Shown here in pieces: positions 1 to 12,040 of a stretch of DNA of 64,000 nt. The stretch spans positions 434,001 through 498,000 of the forward strand of contig JAZGUH010000702.1 in NCBI GenBank assembly GCA_037893225.1, given 5' to 3'. Source of the stretch: Hippasteria phrygiana. Taxonomy: Eukaryota > Echinodermata > Asteroidea > Valvatida > Goniasteridae. Below the pieces are notes generated by a model. The model saw only the letters and a program-made list of their open reading frames with translations. It ran no database searches and was not told where the DNA came from. Position 1 is the first letter of the stretch; every line of letters begins with the position of its first letter. The position numbers were made by a program, and so were the translations under genes.

Positions 1-232
1 TTGGTTGATATTTCATGCAATTATGAATTAGTAAAGCAAGTCCATACCCCAGGGAATTTGACAGGCATGGAGCAATAAATAAAAGGTAATCTGCACACAG
101 ATGGTGGCCGGGAAGAAAATAAACATTGCGAGGTTTGAATTTTCTCCACAAGTGTTAACTCTAAGAAGCCGCCGATAATTGCAACATGTAGCGCCAGATC
201 TAAGCTATCCATACATGTCAAAATTACTGTAT
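1..232 (+). repeat. Reference monomer, haplotype W (232 bp)
   Basis: This copy defines the phase used throughout. Its diagnostic states are 29T (GAATTAGT), two Cs at 42-43, 82A (AATAAAAGG), 91C (AATCTGCAC), 104G and 112G (GGTGGCCGGG), 154G (AAGTGTTAAC, an HpaI site), 162T (CTCTAAG), 209C (CTATCC) and 230T. W-type copies are frequent before 40 kb and often occur as neighbours of the Z type. CpGs lie in the CCGG, TTGCGAGG, GCCGCCGAT and TAGCGCC segments. There is no recognisable promoter, tRNA-like box or CENP-B box. Confidence 0.9.
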
Positions 233-926
233 TTGGTTGATATTTCATGCAATTATGAATTAGTAAAGCAAGTCCATACCCCAGGGAATTTGACAGGCAT
301 GGAGCAATAAATAAAAGGTAATCTGCACACAGATGGTGGCCGGGAAGAAAATAAACATTGCGAGGTTTGAATTTTCTCCACAAGTGTTAACTCTAAGAAG
401 CCGCCGATAATTGCAACATGTAGCGCTAGATCTAAGCTATCCATACATGTCAAAATTACTGAATTTGGTTGATATTTCATGCAATTATGAATGAGTAAAG
501 CAAGTCATACCCCAGGCAATTTGACAGGCATGGAGCAATAAATAGAAGGTAATATGCACACAGATGTTGGCCGGAAAGAAAATAAACATTGCGAGGTTTG
601 AATTTTCTCCACAAGTTTTAACTCCAAGAAGCCGCCGATAATTGCAACATGTAGCGCCAGATCTAAGCTATCCATACATGTCAAAATTACTGTATTTGGT
701 TGATATTTCATGCAATTATGAATGAGTAAAGCAAGTCATACCCCAGGGAATTTGACAGGCATGGAGCAATAAATAGAAGGTAATATGCACACAGATGTTG
801 GCCGGAAAGAAAATAAACATTGCGAGGTTTGAATTTTCTCCACAAGTTTTAACTCCAAGAAGCCGCCGATAATTGCAACATGTAGCGCCAGATCTAAGCT
901 ATCCATACATGTCAAAATTACTGCAT

Positions 927-1158
927 TTGGTTGATATTTCATGCAATTATGAATGAGTAAAGCAAGTCCATACCCCAGGGAATTTGACAGGCATGGAGCA
1001 ATAAATAAAAGGTAATATGCACACAGATGGTGGCCGGAAAGAAAATAAACATTGCGAGGTTTGAATTTTCTCCACAAGTGTTAACTCTAAGAAGCCGCCG
1101 ATAATTGCAACATGTAGCGCCAGATCTAAGCTATCCATACATGTCAAAATTACTGTAT
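927..1158 (+). repeat. Monomer haplotype Z (232 bp)
   Basis: This copy has 29G, both Cs at 42-43, 82A, 91A, 104G, 112A (GGTGGCCGGAAAG), 154G, 162T, 209C and 230T. It differs from W only at 29, 91 and 112. Z is the dominant type in the right-hand domain after 40 kb, where two to four Z-like copies can follow each other. Confidence 0.85.
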
Positions 1159-1390
1159 TTGGTTGATATTTCATGCAATTATGAATTAGTAAAGCAAGTC
1201 CATACCCCAGGGAATTTGACAGGCATGGAGCAATAAATAAAAGGTAATCTGCACACAGATGGTGGCCGGGAAGAAAATAAACATTGCGAGGTTTGAATTT
1301 TCTCCACAAGTGTTAACTCTAAGAAGCCGCCGATAATTGCAACATGTAGCGCCAGATCTAAGCTATCCATACATGTCAAAATTACTGAAT

Positions 1391-1621
1391 TTGGTTGATA
1401 TTTCATGCAATTATGAATGAGTAAAGCAAGTCATACCCCAGGGAATTTGACAGGCATGGAGCAATAAATAGAAGGTAATATGCACACAGATGTTGGCCGG
1501 AAAGAAAATAAACATTGCGAGGTTTGAATTTTCTCCACAAGTTTTAACTCCAAGAAGCCGCCGATAATTGCAACATGTAGCGCCAGATCTAAGCTATCCA
1601 TACATGTCAAAATTACTGTAT
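1391..1621 (+). repeat. Monomer haplotype X (231 bp, one-C deletion)
   Basis: This is the shorter class: GTCATACCCC replaces GTCCATACCCC at phase 42/43. It is linked to 29G, 82G (AATAGAAGG), 91A, 104T (GTTGGCCGG), 112A, 154T (AAGTTTTAAC), 162C (CTCCAAG), 209C and 230T. Ninety monomers in the window carry this deletion: 66 of the first 173 and 24 of the last 103. On the minus strand the deletion places a TGA in the frame that runs through this segment. Confidence 0.9.
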
Positions 1622-1853
1622 TTGGTTGATATTTCATGCAATTATGAATGAGTAAAGCAAGTCCATACCCCAGGGAATTTGACAGGCATGGAGCAATAAA
1701 TAAAAGGTAATCTGCACACAGATGGTGGCAGGGAAGAAAATAAACATTGCGAGGTTTGAATTTTCTCCACAAGTGTTAACTCTAAGAAGCCGCCGATAAT
1801 TGCAACATGTAGCGCCAGATCTAAGCTATCCATACATGTCAAAATTACTGAAT
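1622..1853 (+). repeat. GGCAGGG variant monomer (109A)
   Basis: Position 109 is A (GGTGGCAGGG), which removes the CpG and the GGCC of the usual GGCCGGG. The remainder resembles W but with 29G. Thirteen copies start at 1622, 9957, 13662, 15747, 16442, 17601, 18296, 21077, 23162, 23857, 31964, 32659 and 37060. None occurs after 37.3 kb, so the variant marks the left and central domains. Seven copies directly follow a CTCTCAG (163C) monomer. Confidence 0.85.
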
Positions 1854-2084
1854 TTGGTTGATATTTCATGCAATTATGAATGAGTAAAGCAAGTCATACC
1901 CCAGGGAATTTGACAGGCATGGAGCAATAAATAGAAGGTAATATGCACACAGATGTTGGCCGGAAAGAAAATAAACATTGCGAGGTTTGAATTTTCTCCA
2001 CAAGTTTTAACTCCAAGAAGCCGCCGATAATTGCAACATGTAGCGCCAGATCTAAGCTATACATACATGTCAAAATTACTGCAT
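1854..2084 (+). repeat. Monomer haplotype Y (231 bp, 209A/230C)
   Basis: This copy is like X (deletion, 82G, 104T, 154T, 162C) but has 209A (CTATACATACATG) and 230C (ACTGCATTTGG). The 209A-230C pair travels together in the copies I read, except where a recombinant joins it to another left half (see the hybrid monomers after 40 kb). Y usually follows an X-type copy or a GGCAGGG copy, so X-Y is a recurrent dimer. Confidence 0.85.
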
Positions 2085-2316
2085 TTGGTTGATATTTCAT
2101 GCAATTATGAATGAGTAAAGCAAGTCCATACCCCAGGGAATTTGACAGGCATGGAGCAATAAATAAAAGGTAATATGCACACAGATGTTGGCCGGAAAGA
2201 AAATAAACATTGCGAGGTTTGAATTTTCTCCACAAGTGTTAACTCTAAGAAGCCGCCGATAATTGCAACATGTAGCGCCAGATCTAAGCTATCCATACAT
2301 GTCAAAATTACTGAAT

Positions 2317-2548
2317 TTGGTTGATATTTCATTCAATTATGAATGAGTAAAGCAAGTCCATACCCCAGGGAATTTGACAGGCATGGAGCAATAAATAGAA
2401 GGTAATATGCACACAGATGTTGGCCGGAAAGAAAATAAACATTGCGAGGTTTGAATTTTCTCCACAAGTTTTAACTCTAAGAAGCCGCCGATAATTGCAA
2501 CATGTAGCGCCAGATCTAAGCTATCCATACATGTCAAAATTACTGCAT
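2317..2548 (+). repeat. Monomer haplotype V (17T dyad variant, 232 bp)
   Basis: Position 17 is T (TTTCATTCAATTATG), while the other haplotypes have G. Together with 29G this gives a perfect inverted repeat, TCATTCA-ATTA-TGAATGA, with 7-bp arms and a 4-base loop at phase 13-30. I counted 31 such copies. Only one lies before 10 kb, and later they recur roughly once per higher-order unit. Most keep two Cs at 42-43, but the copy beginning near 21309 combines 17T with the deletion. Confidence 0.85.
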
Positions 2549-2780
2549 TTGGTTGATATTTCATGCAATTATGAATGAGTAAAGCAAGTCCATACCCCAG
2601 GGAATTTGACAGGCATGGAGCAATAAATAAAAGGTAATATGCACACAGATGGTGGCCGGAAAGAAAATAAACATTGCGAGGTTTGAATTTTCTCCACAAG
2701 TGTTAACTCTAAGAAGCCGCCGATAATTGCAACATGTAGCGCCAGATCTAAGCTATCCATACATGTCAAAATTACTGTAT

Positions 2781-5700
2781 TTGGTTGATATTTCATGCAA
2801 TTATGAATTAGTAAAGCAAGTCCATACCCCAGGGAATTTGACAGGCATGGAGCAATAAATAAAAGGTAATCTGCACACAGATGGTGGCCGGGAAGAAAAT
2901 AAACATTGCGAGGTTTGAATTTTCTCCACAAGTGTTAACTCTAAGAAGCCGCCGATAATTGCAACATGTAGCGCCAGATCTAAGCTATCCATACATGTCA
3001 AAATTACTGAATTTGGTTGATATTTCATGCAATTATGAATGAGTAAAGCAAGTCATACCCCAGGGAATTTGACAGGCATGGAGCAATAAATAGAAGGTAA
3101 TATGCACACAGATGTTGGCCGGAAAGAAAATAAACATTGCGAGGTTTGAATTTTCTCCACAAGTTTTAACTCCAAGAAGCCGCCGATAATTGCAACATGT
3201 AGCGCCAGATCTAAGCTATCCATACATGTCAAAATTACTGTATTTGGTTGATATTTCATGCAATTATGAATGAGTAAAGCAAGTCATACCCCAGGGAATT
3301 TGACAGGCATGGAGCAATAAATAGAAGGTAATATGCACACAGATGTTGGCCGGAAAGAAAATAAACATTGCGAGGTTTGAATTTTCTCCACAAGTTTTAA
3401 CTCCAAGAAGCCGCCGATAATTGCAACATGTAGCGCCAGATCTAAGCTATCCATACATGTCAAAATTACTGAATTTGGTTGATATTTCATGCAATTATGA
3501 ATGAGTAAAGCAAGTCATACCCCAGGGAATTTGACAGGCATGGAGCAATAAATAGAAGGTAATATGCACACAGATGTTGGCCGGAAAGAAAATAAACATT
3601 GCGAGGTTTGAATTTTCTCCACAAGTTTTAACTCCAAGAAGCCGCCGATAATTGCAACATGTAGCGCCAGATCTAAGCTATACATACATGTCAAAATTAC
3701 TGCATTTGGTTGATATTTCATGCAATTATGAATGAGTAAAGCAAGTCCATACCCCAGGGAATTTGACAGGCATGGAGCAATAAATAGAAGGTAATATGCA
3801 CACAGATGTTGGCCGGAAAGAAAATAAACATTGCGAGGTTTGAATTTTCTCCACAAGTGTTAACTCTAAGAAGCCGCCGATAATTGCAACATGTAGCGCC
3901 AGATCTAAGCTATCCATACATGTCAAAATTACTGAATTTGGTTGATATTTCATGCAATTATGAATGAGTAAAGCAAGTCATACCCCAGGGAATTTGACAG
4001 GCATGGAGCAATAAATAGAAGGTAATATGCACACAGATGTTGGCCGGAAAGAAAATAAACATTGCGAGGTTTGAATTTTCTCCACAAGTTTTAACTCTAA
4101 GAAGCCGCCGATAATTGCAACATGTAGCGCCAGATCTAAGCTATCCATACATGTCAAAATTACTGCATTTGGTTGATATTTCATGCAATTATGAATGAGT
4201 AAAGCAAGTCCATACCCCAGGGAATTTGACAGGCATGGAGCAATAAATAAAAGGTAATATGCACACAGATGGTGGCCGGAAAGAAAATAAACATTGCGAG
4301 GTTTGAATTTTCTCCACAAGTGTTAACTCTAAGAAGCCGCCGATAATTGCAACATGTAGCGCCAGATCTAAGCTATCCATACATGTCAAAATTACTGTAT
4401 TTGGTTGATATTTCATGCAATTATGAATTAGTAAAGCAAGTCCATACCCCAGGGAATTTGACAGGCATGGAGCAATAAATAAAAGGTAATCTGCACACAG
4501 ATGGTGGCCGGGAAGAAAATAAACATTGCGAGGTTTGAATTTTCTCCACAAGTGTTAACTCTAAGAAGCCGCCGATAATTGCAACATGTAGCGCCAGATC
4601 TAAGCTATCCATACATGTCAAAATTACTGTATTTGGTTGATATTTCATGCAATTATGAATTAGTAAAGCAAGTCCATACCCCAGGGAATTTGACAGGCAT
4701 GGAGCAATAAATAAAAGGTAATCTGCACACAGATGGTGGCCGGGAAGAAAATAAACATTGCGAGGTTTGAATTTTCTCCACAAGTGTTAACTCTAAGAAG
4801 CCGCCGATAATTGCAACATGTAGCGCTAGATCTAAGCTATCCATACATGTCAAAATTACTGAATTTGGTTGATATTTCATGCAATTATGAATGAGTAAAG
4901 CAAGTCATACCCCAGGCAATTTGACAGGCATGGAGCAATAAATAGAAGGTAATATGCACACAGATGTTGGCCGGAAAGAAAATAAACATTGCGAGGTTTG
5001 AATTTTCTCCACAAGTTTTAACTCCAAGAAGCCGCCGATAATTGCAACATGTAGCGCCAGATCTAAGCTATCCATACATGTCAAAATTACTGTATTTGGT
5101 TGATATTTCATGCAATTATGAATGAGTAAAGCAAGTCATACCCCAGGGAATTTGACAGGCATGGAGCAATAAATAGAAGGTAATATGCACACAGATGTTG
5201 GCCGGAAAGAAAATAAACATTGCGAGGTTTGAATTTTCTCCACAAGTTTTAACTCCAAGAAGCCGCCGATAATTGCAACATGTAGCGCCAGATCTAAGCT
5301 ATCCATACATGTCAAAATTACTGCATTTGGTTGATATTTCATGCAATTATGAATGAGTAAAGCAAGTCCATACCCCAGGGAATTTGACAGGCATGGAGCA
5401 ATAAATAAAAGGTAATATGCACACAGATGGTGGCCGGAAAGAAAATAAACATTGCGAGGTTTGAATTTTCTCCACAAGTGTTAACTCTAAGAAGCCGCCG
5501 ATAATTGCAACATGTAGCGCCAGATCTAAGCTATCCATACATGTCAAAATTACTGTATTTGGTTGATATTTCATGCAATTATGAATTAGTAAAGCAAGTC
5601 CATACCCCAGGGAATTTGACAGGCATGGAGCAATAAATAAAAGGTAATCTGCACACAGATGGTGGCCGGGAAGAAAATAAACATTGCGAGGTTTGAATTT

Positions 5701-6252
5701 TCTCCACAAGTGTTAACTCTAAGAAGCCGCCGATAATTGCAACATGTAGCGCCAGATCTAAGCTATCCATACATGTCAAAATTACTGAATTTGGTTGATA
5801 TTTCATGCAATTATGAATGAGTAAAGCAAGTCATACCCCAGGGAATTTGACAGGCATGGAGCAATAAATAGAAGGTAATATGCACACAGATGTTGGCCGG
5901 AAAGAAAATAAACATTGCGAGGTTTGAATTTTCTCCACAAGTTTTAACTCCAAGAAGCCGCCGATAATTGCAACATGTAGCGCCAGATCTAAGCTATCCA
6001 TACATGTCAAAATTACTGAATTTGGTTGATATTTCATGCAATTATGAATGAGTAAAGCAAGTCATACCCCAGGGAATTTGACAGGCATGGAGCAATAAAT
6101 AGAAGGTAATATGCACACAGATGTTGGCCGGAAAGAAAATAAACATTGCGAGGTTTGAATTTTCTCCACAAGTTTTAACTCCAAGAAGCCGCCGATAATT
6201 GCAACATGTAGCGCCAGATCTAAGCTATCCATACATGTCAAAATTACTGTAT
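2781..6252 (+). repeat. 15-monomer higher-order unit, copy 1
   Basis: This is a 3,472-bp unit (15 monomers) followed directly by a second copy at 6253-9724. Haplotype order agrees monomer by monomer, starting with a W copy and the X-X-Y run and including the 195T/54C pair. The copies differ by scattered changes, for example ATACGTGTC near 7854 in copy 2 and the state of position 230 in the last monomer. Confidence 0.75.
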
Positions 6253-9200
6253 TTGGTTGATATTTCATGCAATTATGAATTAGTAAAGCAAGTCCATACC
6301 CCAGGGAATTTGACAGGCATGGAGCAATAAATAAAAGGTAATCTGCACACAGATGGTGGCCGGGAAGAAAATAAACATTGCGAGGTTTGAATTTTCTCCA
6401 CAAGTGTTAACTCTAAGAAGCCGCCGATAATTGCAACATGTAGCGCCAGATCTAAGCTATCCATACATGTCAAAATTACTGAATTTGGTTGATATTTCAT
6501 GCAATTATGAATGAGTAAAGCAAGTCATACCCCAGGGAATTTGACAGGCATGGAGCAATAAATAGAAGGTAATATGCACACAGATGTTGGCCGGAAAGAA
6601 AATAAACATTGCGAGGTTTGAATTTTCTCCACAAGTTTTAACTCCAAGAAGCCGCCGATAATTGCAACATGTAGCGCCAGATCTAAGCTATCCATACATG
6701 TCAAAATTACTGTATTTGGTTGATATTTCATGCAATTATGAATGAGTAAAGCAAGTCATACCCCAGGGAATTTGACAGGCATGGAGCAATAAATAGAAGG
6801 TAATATGCACACAGATGTTGGCCGGAAAGAAAATAAACATTGCGAGGTTTGAATTTTCTCCACAAGTTTTAACTCCAAGAAGCCGCCGATAATTGCAACA
6901 TGTAGCGCCAGATCTAAGCTATCCATACATGTCAAAATTACTGAATTTGGTTGATATTTCATGCAATTATGAATGAGTAAAGCAAGTCATACCCCAGGGA
7001 ATTTGACAGGCATGGAGCAATAAATAGAAGGTAATATGCACACAGATGTTGGCCGGAAAGAAAATAAACATTGCGAGGTTTGAATTTTCTCCACAAGTTT
7101 TAACTCCAAGAAGCCGCCGATAATTGCAACATGTAGCGCCAGATCTAAGCTATACATACATGTCAAAATTACTGCATTTGGTTGATATTTCATGCAATTA
7201 TGAATGAGTAAAGCAAGTCCATACCCCAGGGAATTTGACAGGCATGGAGCAATAAATAGAAGGTAATATGCACACAGATGTTGGCCGGAAAGAAAATAAA
7301 CATTGCGAGGTTTGAATTTTCTCCACAAGTGTTAACTCTAAGAAGCCGCCGATAATTGCAACATGTAGCGCCAGATCTAAGCTATCCATACATGTCAAAA
7401 TTACTGAATTTGGTTGATATTTCATGCAATTATGAATGAGTAAAGCAAGTCATACCCCAGGGAATTTGACAGGCATGGAGCAATAAATAGAAGGTAATAT
7501 GCACACAGATGTTGGCCGGAAAGAAAATAAACATTGCGAGGTTTGAATTTTCTCCACAAGTTTTAACTCTAAGAAGCCGCCGATAATTGCAACATGTAGC
7601 GCCAGATCTAAGCTATCCATACATGTCAAAATTACTGCATTTGGTTGATATTTCATGCAATTATGAATGAGTAAAGCAAGTCCATACCCCAGGGAATTTG
7701 ACAGGCATGGAGCAATAAATAAAAGGTAATATGCACACAGATGGTGGCCGGAAAGAAAATAAACATTGCGAGGTTTGAATTTTCTCCACAAGTGTTAACT
7801 CTAAGAAGCCGCCGATAATTGCAACATGTAGCGCCAGATCTAAGCTATCCATACGTGTCAAAATTACTGTATTTGGTTGATATTTCATGCAATTATGAAT
7901 TAGTAAAGCAAGTCCATACCCCAGGGAATTTGACAGGCATGGAGCAATAAATAAAAGGTAATCTGCACACAGATGGTGGCCGGGAAGAAAATAAACATTG
8001 CGAGGTTTGAATTTTCTCCACAAGTGTTAACTCTAAGAAGCCGCCGATAATTGCAACATGTAGCGCCAGATCTAAGCTATCCATACATGTCAAAATTACT
8101 GTATTTGGTTGATATTTCATGCAATTATGAATTAGTAAAGCAAGTCCATACCCCAGGGAATTTGACAGGCATGGAGCAATAAATAAAAGGTAATCTGCAC
8201 ACAGATGGTGGCCGGGAAGAAAATAAACATTGCGAGGTTTGAATTTTCTCCACAAGTGTTAACTCTAAGAAGCCGCCGATAATTGCAACATGTAGCGCTA
8301 GATCTAAGCTATCCATACATGTCAAAATTACTGAATTTGGTTGATATTTCATGCAATTATGAATGAGTAAAGCAAGTCATACCCCAGGCAATTTGACAGG
8401 CATGGAGCAATAAATAGAAGGTAATATGCACACAGATGTTGGCCGGAAAGAAAATAAACATTGCGAGGTTTGAATTTTCTCCACAAGTTTTAACTCCAAG
8501 AAGCCGCCGATAATTGCAACATGTAGCGCCAGATCTAAGCTATCCATACATGTCAAAATTACTGTATTTGGTTGATATTTCATGCAATTATGAATGAGTA
8601 AAGCAAGTCATACCCCAGGGAATTTGACAGGCATGGAGCAATAAATAGAAGGTAATATGCACACAGATGTTGGCCGGAAAGAAAATAAACATTGCGAGGT
8701 TTGAATTTTCTCCACAAGTTTTAACTCCAAGAAGCCGCCGATAATTGCAACATGTAGCGCCAGATCTAAGCTATCCATACATGTCAAAATTACTGCATTT
8801 GGTTGATATTTCATGCAATTATGAATGAGTAAAGCAAGTCCATACCCCAGGGAATTTGACAGGCATGGAGCAATAAATAAAAGGTAATATGCACACAGAT
8901 GGTGGCCGGAAAGAAAATAAACATTGCGAGGTTTGAATTTTCTCCACAAGTGTTAACTCTAAGAAGCCGCCGATAATTGCAACATGTAGCGCCAGATCTA
9001 AGCTATCCATACATGTCAAAATTACTGTATTTGGTTGATATTTCATGCAATTATGAATTAGTAAAGCAAGTCCATACCCCAGGGAATTTGACAGGCATGG
9101 AGCAATAAATAAAAGGTAATCTGCACACAGATGGTGGCCGGGAAGAAAATAAACATTGCGAGGTTTGAATTTTCTCCACAAGTGTTAACTCTAAGAAGCC

Positions 9201-9724
9201 GCCGATAATTGCAACATGTAGCGCCAGATCTAAGCTATCCATACATGTCAAAATTACTGAATTTGGTTGATATTTCATGCAATTATGAATGAGTAAAGCA
9301 AGTCATACCCCAGGGAATTTGACAGGCATGGAGCAATAAATAGAAGGTAATATGCACACAGATGTTGGCCGGAAAGAAAATAAACATTGCGAGGTTTGAA
9401 TTTTCTCCACAAGTTTTAACTCCAAGAAGCCGCCGATAATTGCAACATGTAGCGCCAGATCTAAGCTATCCATACATGTCAAAATTACTGAATTTGGTTG
9501 ATATTTCATGCAATTATGAATGAGTAAAGCAAGTCATACCCCAGGGAATTTGACAGGCATGGAGCAATAAATAGAAGGTAATATGCACACAGATGTTGGC
9601 CGGAAAGAAAATAAACATTGCGAGGTTTGAATTTTCTCCACAAGTTTTAACTCCAAGAAGCCGCCGATAATTGCAACATGTAGCGCCAGATCTAAGCTAT
9701 CCATACATGTCAAAATTACTGCAT
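6253..9724 (+). repeat. 15-monomer higher-order unit, copy 2
   Basis: This is the tandem partner of 2781-6252, displaced by exactly 3,472 bp. Both units begin at the same monomer phase, so the duplication is a whole number of monomers, as expected from unequal crossing-over between aligned repeats. A private ACGTGTC change near 7851-7860 arose after the duplication. Confidence 0.75.
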
Positions 9725-10651
9725 TTGGTTGATATTTCATGCAATTATGAATGAGTAAAGCAAGTCCATACCCCAGGGAATTTGACAGGCATGGAGCAAT
9801 AAATAAAAGGTAATATGCACACAGATGGTGGCCGGAAAGAAAATAAACATTGCGAGGTTTGAATTTTCTCCACAAGTGTTAACTCTAAGAAGCCGCCGAT
9901 AATTGCAACATGTAGCGCCAGATCTAAGCTATCCATACATGTCAAAATTACTGTATTTGGTTGATATTTCATGCAATTATGAATGAGTAAAGCAAGTCCA
10001 TACCCCAGGGAATTTGACAGGCATGGAGCAATAAATAAAAGGTAATCTGCACACAGATGGTGGCAGGGAAGAAAATAAACATTGCGAGGTTTGAATTTTC
10101 TCCACAAGTGTTAACTCTAAGAAGCCGCCGATAATTGCAACATGTAGCGCCAGATCTAAGCTATCCATACATGTCAAAATTACTGAATTTGGTTGATATT
10201 TCATGCAATTATGAATGAGTAAAGCAAGTCATACCCCAGGGAATTTGACAGGCATGGAGCAATAAATAAAAGGTAATATGCACACAGATGTTGGCCGGAA
10301 AGAAAATAAACATTGCGAGGTTTGAATTTTCTCCACAAGTGTTAACTCTAAGAAGCCGCCGATAATTGCAACATGTAGCGCCAGATCTAAGCTATCCATA
10401 CATGTCAAAATTACTGAATTTGGTTGATATTTCATTCAATTATGAATGAGTAAAGCAAGTCCATACCCCAGGGAATTTGACAGGCATGGAGCAATAAATA
10501 GAAGGTAATATGCACACAGATGTTGGCCGGAAAGAAAATAAACATTGCGAGGTTTGAATTTTCTCCACAAGTTTTAACTCTAAGAAGCCGCCGATAATTG
10601 CAACATGTAGCGCCAGATCTAAGCTATCCATACATGTCAAAATTACTGCAT

Positions 10652-12040
10652 TTGGTTGATATTTCATGCAATTATGAATGAGTAAAGCAAGTCCATACCC
10701 CAGGGAATTTGACAGGCATGGAGCAATAAATAAAAGGTAATATGCACACAGATGGTGGCCGGAAAGAAAATAAACATTGCGAGGTTTGAATTTTCTCCAC
10801 AAGTGTTAACTCTAAGAAGCCGCCGATAATTGCAACATGTAGCGCCAGATCTAAGCTATCCATACATGTCAAAATTACTGTATTTGGTTGATATTTCATG
10901 CAATTATGAATTAGTAAAGCAAGTCCATACCCCAAGGAATTTGACAGGCATGGAGCAATAAATAAAAGGTAATCTGCACACAGATGGTGGCCGGGAAGAA
11001 AATAAACATTGCGAGGTTTGAATTTTCTCCACAAGTGTTAACTCTAAGAAGCCGCCGATAATTGCAACATGTAGCGCCAGATCTAAGCTATCCATACATG
11101 TCAAAATTACTGAATTTGGTTGATATTTCATGCAATTATGAATGAGTAAAGCAAGTCATACCCCAGGGAATTTGACAGGCATGGAGCAATAAATAGAAGG
11201 TAATATGCACACAGATGTTGGCCGGAAAGAAAATAAACATTGCGAGGTTTGAATTTTCTCCACAAGTTTTAACTCCAAGAAGCCGCCGATAATTGCAACA
11301 TGTAGCGCCAGATCTAAGCTATCCATACATGTCAAAATTACTGTATTTGGTTGATATTTCATGCAATTATGAATGAGTAAAGCAAGTCATACCCCAGGGA
11401 ATTTGACAGGCATGGAGCAATAAATAGAAGGTAATATGCACACAGATGTTGGCCGGAAAGAAAATAAACATTGCGAGGTTTGAATTTTCGGCACAAGTTT
11501 TAACTCCAAGAAGCCGCCGATAATTGCAACATGTAGCGCCAGATCTAAGCTATACATACATGTCAAAATTACTGCATTTGGTTGATATTTCATGCAATTA
11601 TGAATGAGTAAAGCAAGTCCATACCCCAGGGAATTTGACAGGCATGGAGCAATAAATAAAAGGTAATATGCACACAGATGTTGGCCGGAAAGAAAATAAA
11701 CATTGCGAGGTTTGAATTTTCTCCACAAGTTTTAACTCCAAGAAGCCGCCGATAATTGCAACATGTAGCGCCAGATCTAAGCTATCCATACATGTCAAAA
11801 TTACTGTATTTGGTTGATATTTCATGCAATTATGAATGAGTAAAGCAAGTCATACCCCAGGGAATTTGACAGGCATGGAGCAATAAATAGAAGGTAATAT
11901 GCACACAGATGTTGGCCGGAAAGAAAATAAACATTGCGAGGTTTGAATTTTCTCCACAAGTTTTAACTCCAAGAAGCCGCCGATAATTGCAACATGTAGC
12001 GCCAGATCTAAGCTATCCATACATGTCAAAATTACTGCAT
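10652..12040 (+). repeat. 6-monomer higher-order unit, copy 1 (CCAAGG/TTCGGCAC tagged)
   Basis: This is a 1,389-bp unit of six monomers, repeated at 12041-13429. Both copies share two uncommon markers at identical relative positions: CCCCAAGGAA (52A; near 10934 and 12323) and TTTTCGGCACAAG (TC to GG at 145-146; near 11490 and 12879). CCCCAAGG is found only in these two units, so the duplication is recent relative to the rest of the array. Confidence 0.8.

Larger units (their letters stand above)
1..1390 (+). repeat. Six-monomer block duplicated at +4400 bp (19 monomers)
   Basis: The ordered haplotypes here match those at 4401-5790. The block is tagged by two rare linked variants: 195T (TAGCGCTAGA) in the monomer starting at 233, and 54C (CCCAGGCAATTT) in the next monomer at 465. 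The same pair occurs at 4633/4865 and again at 8105/8337 and nowhere else in the window, which shows common descent. Matching was done on diagnostic sites rather than base by base. Confidence 0.75.

Noticed and set aside
71..86. AATAAATAAA as a polyadenylation signal
   Set aside because: It recurs in every 82A monomer as part of an A-rich satellite segment, with no gene upstream and no other transcript signal.
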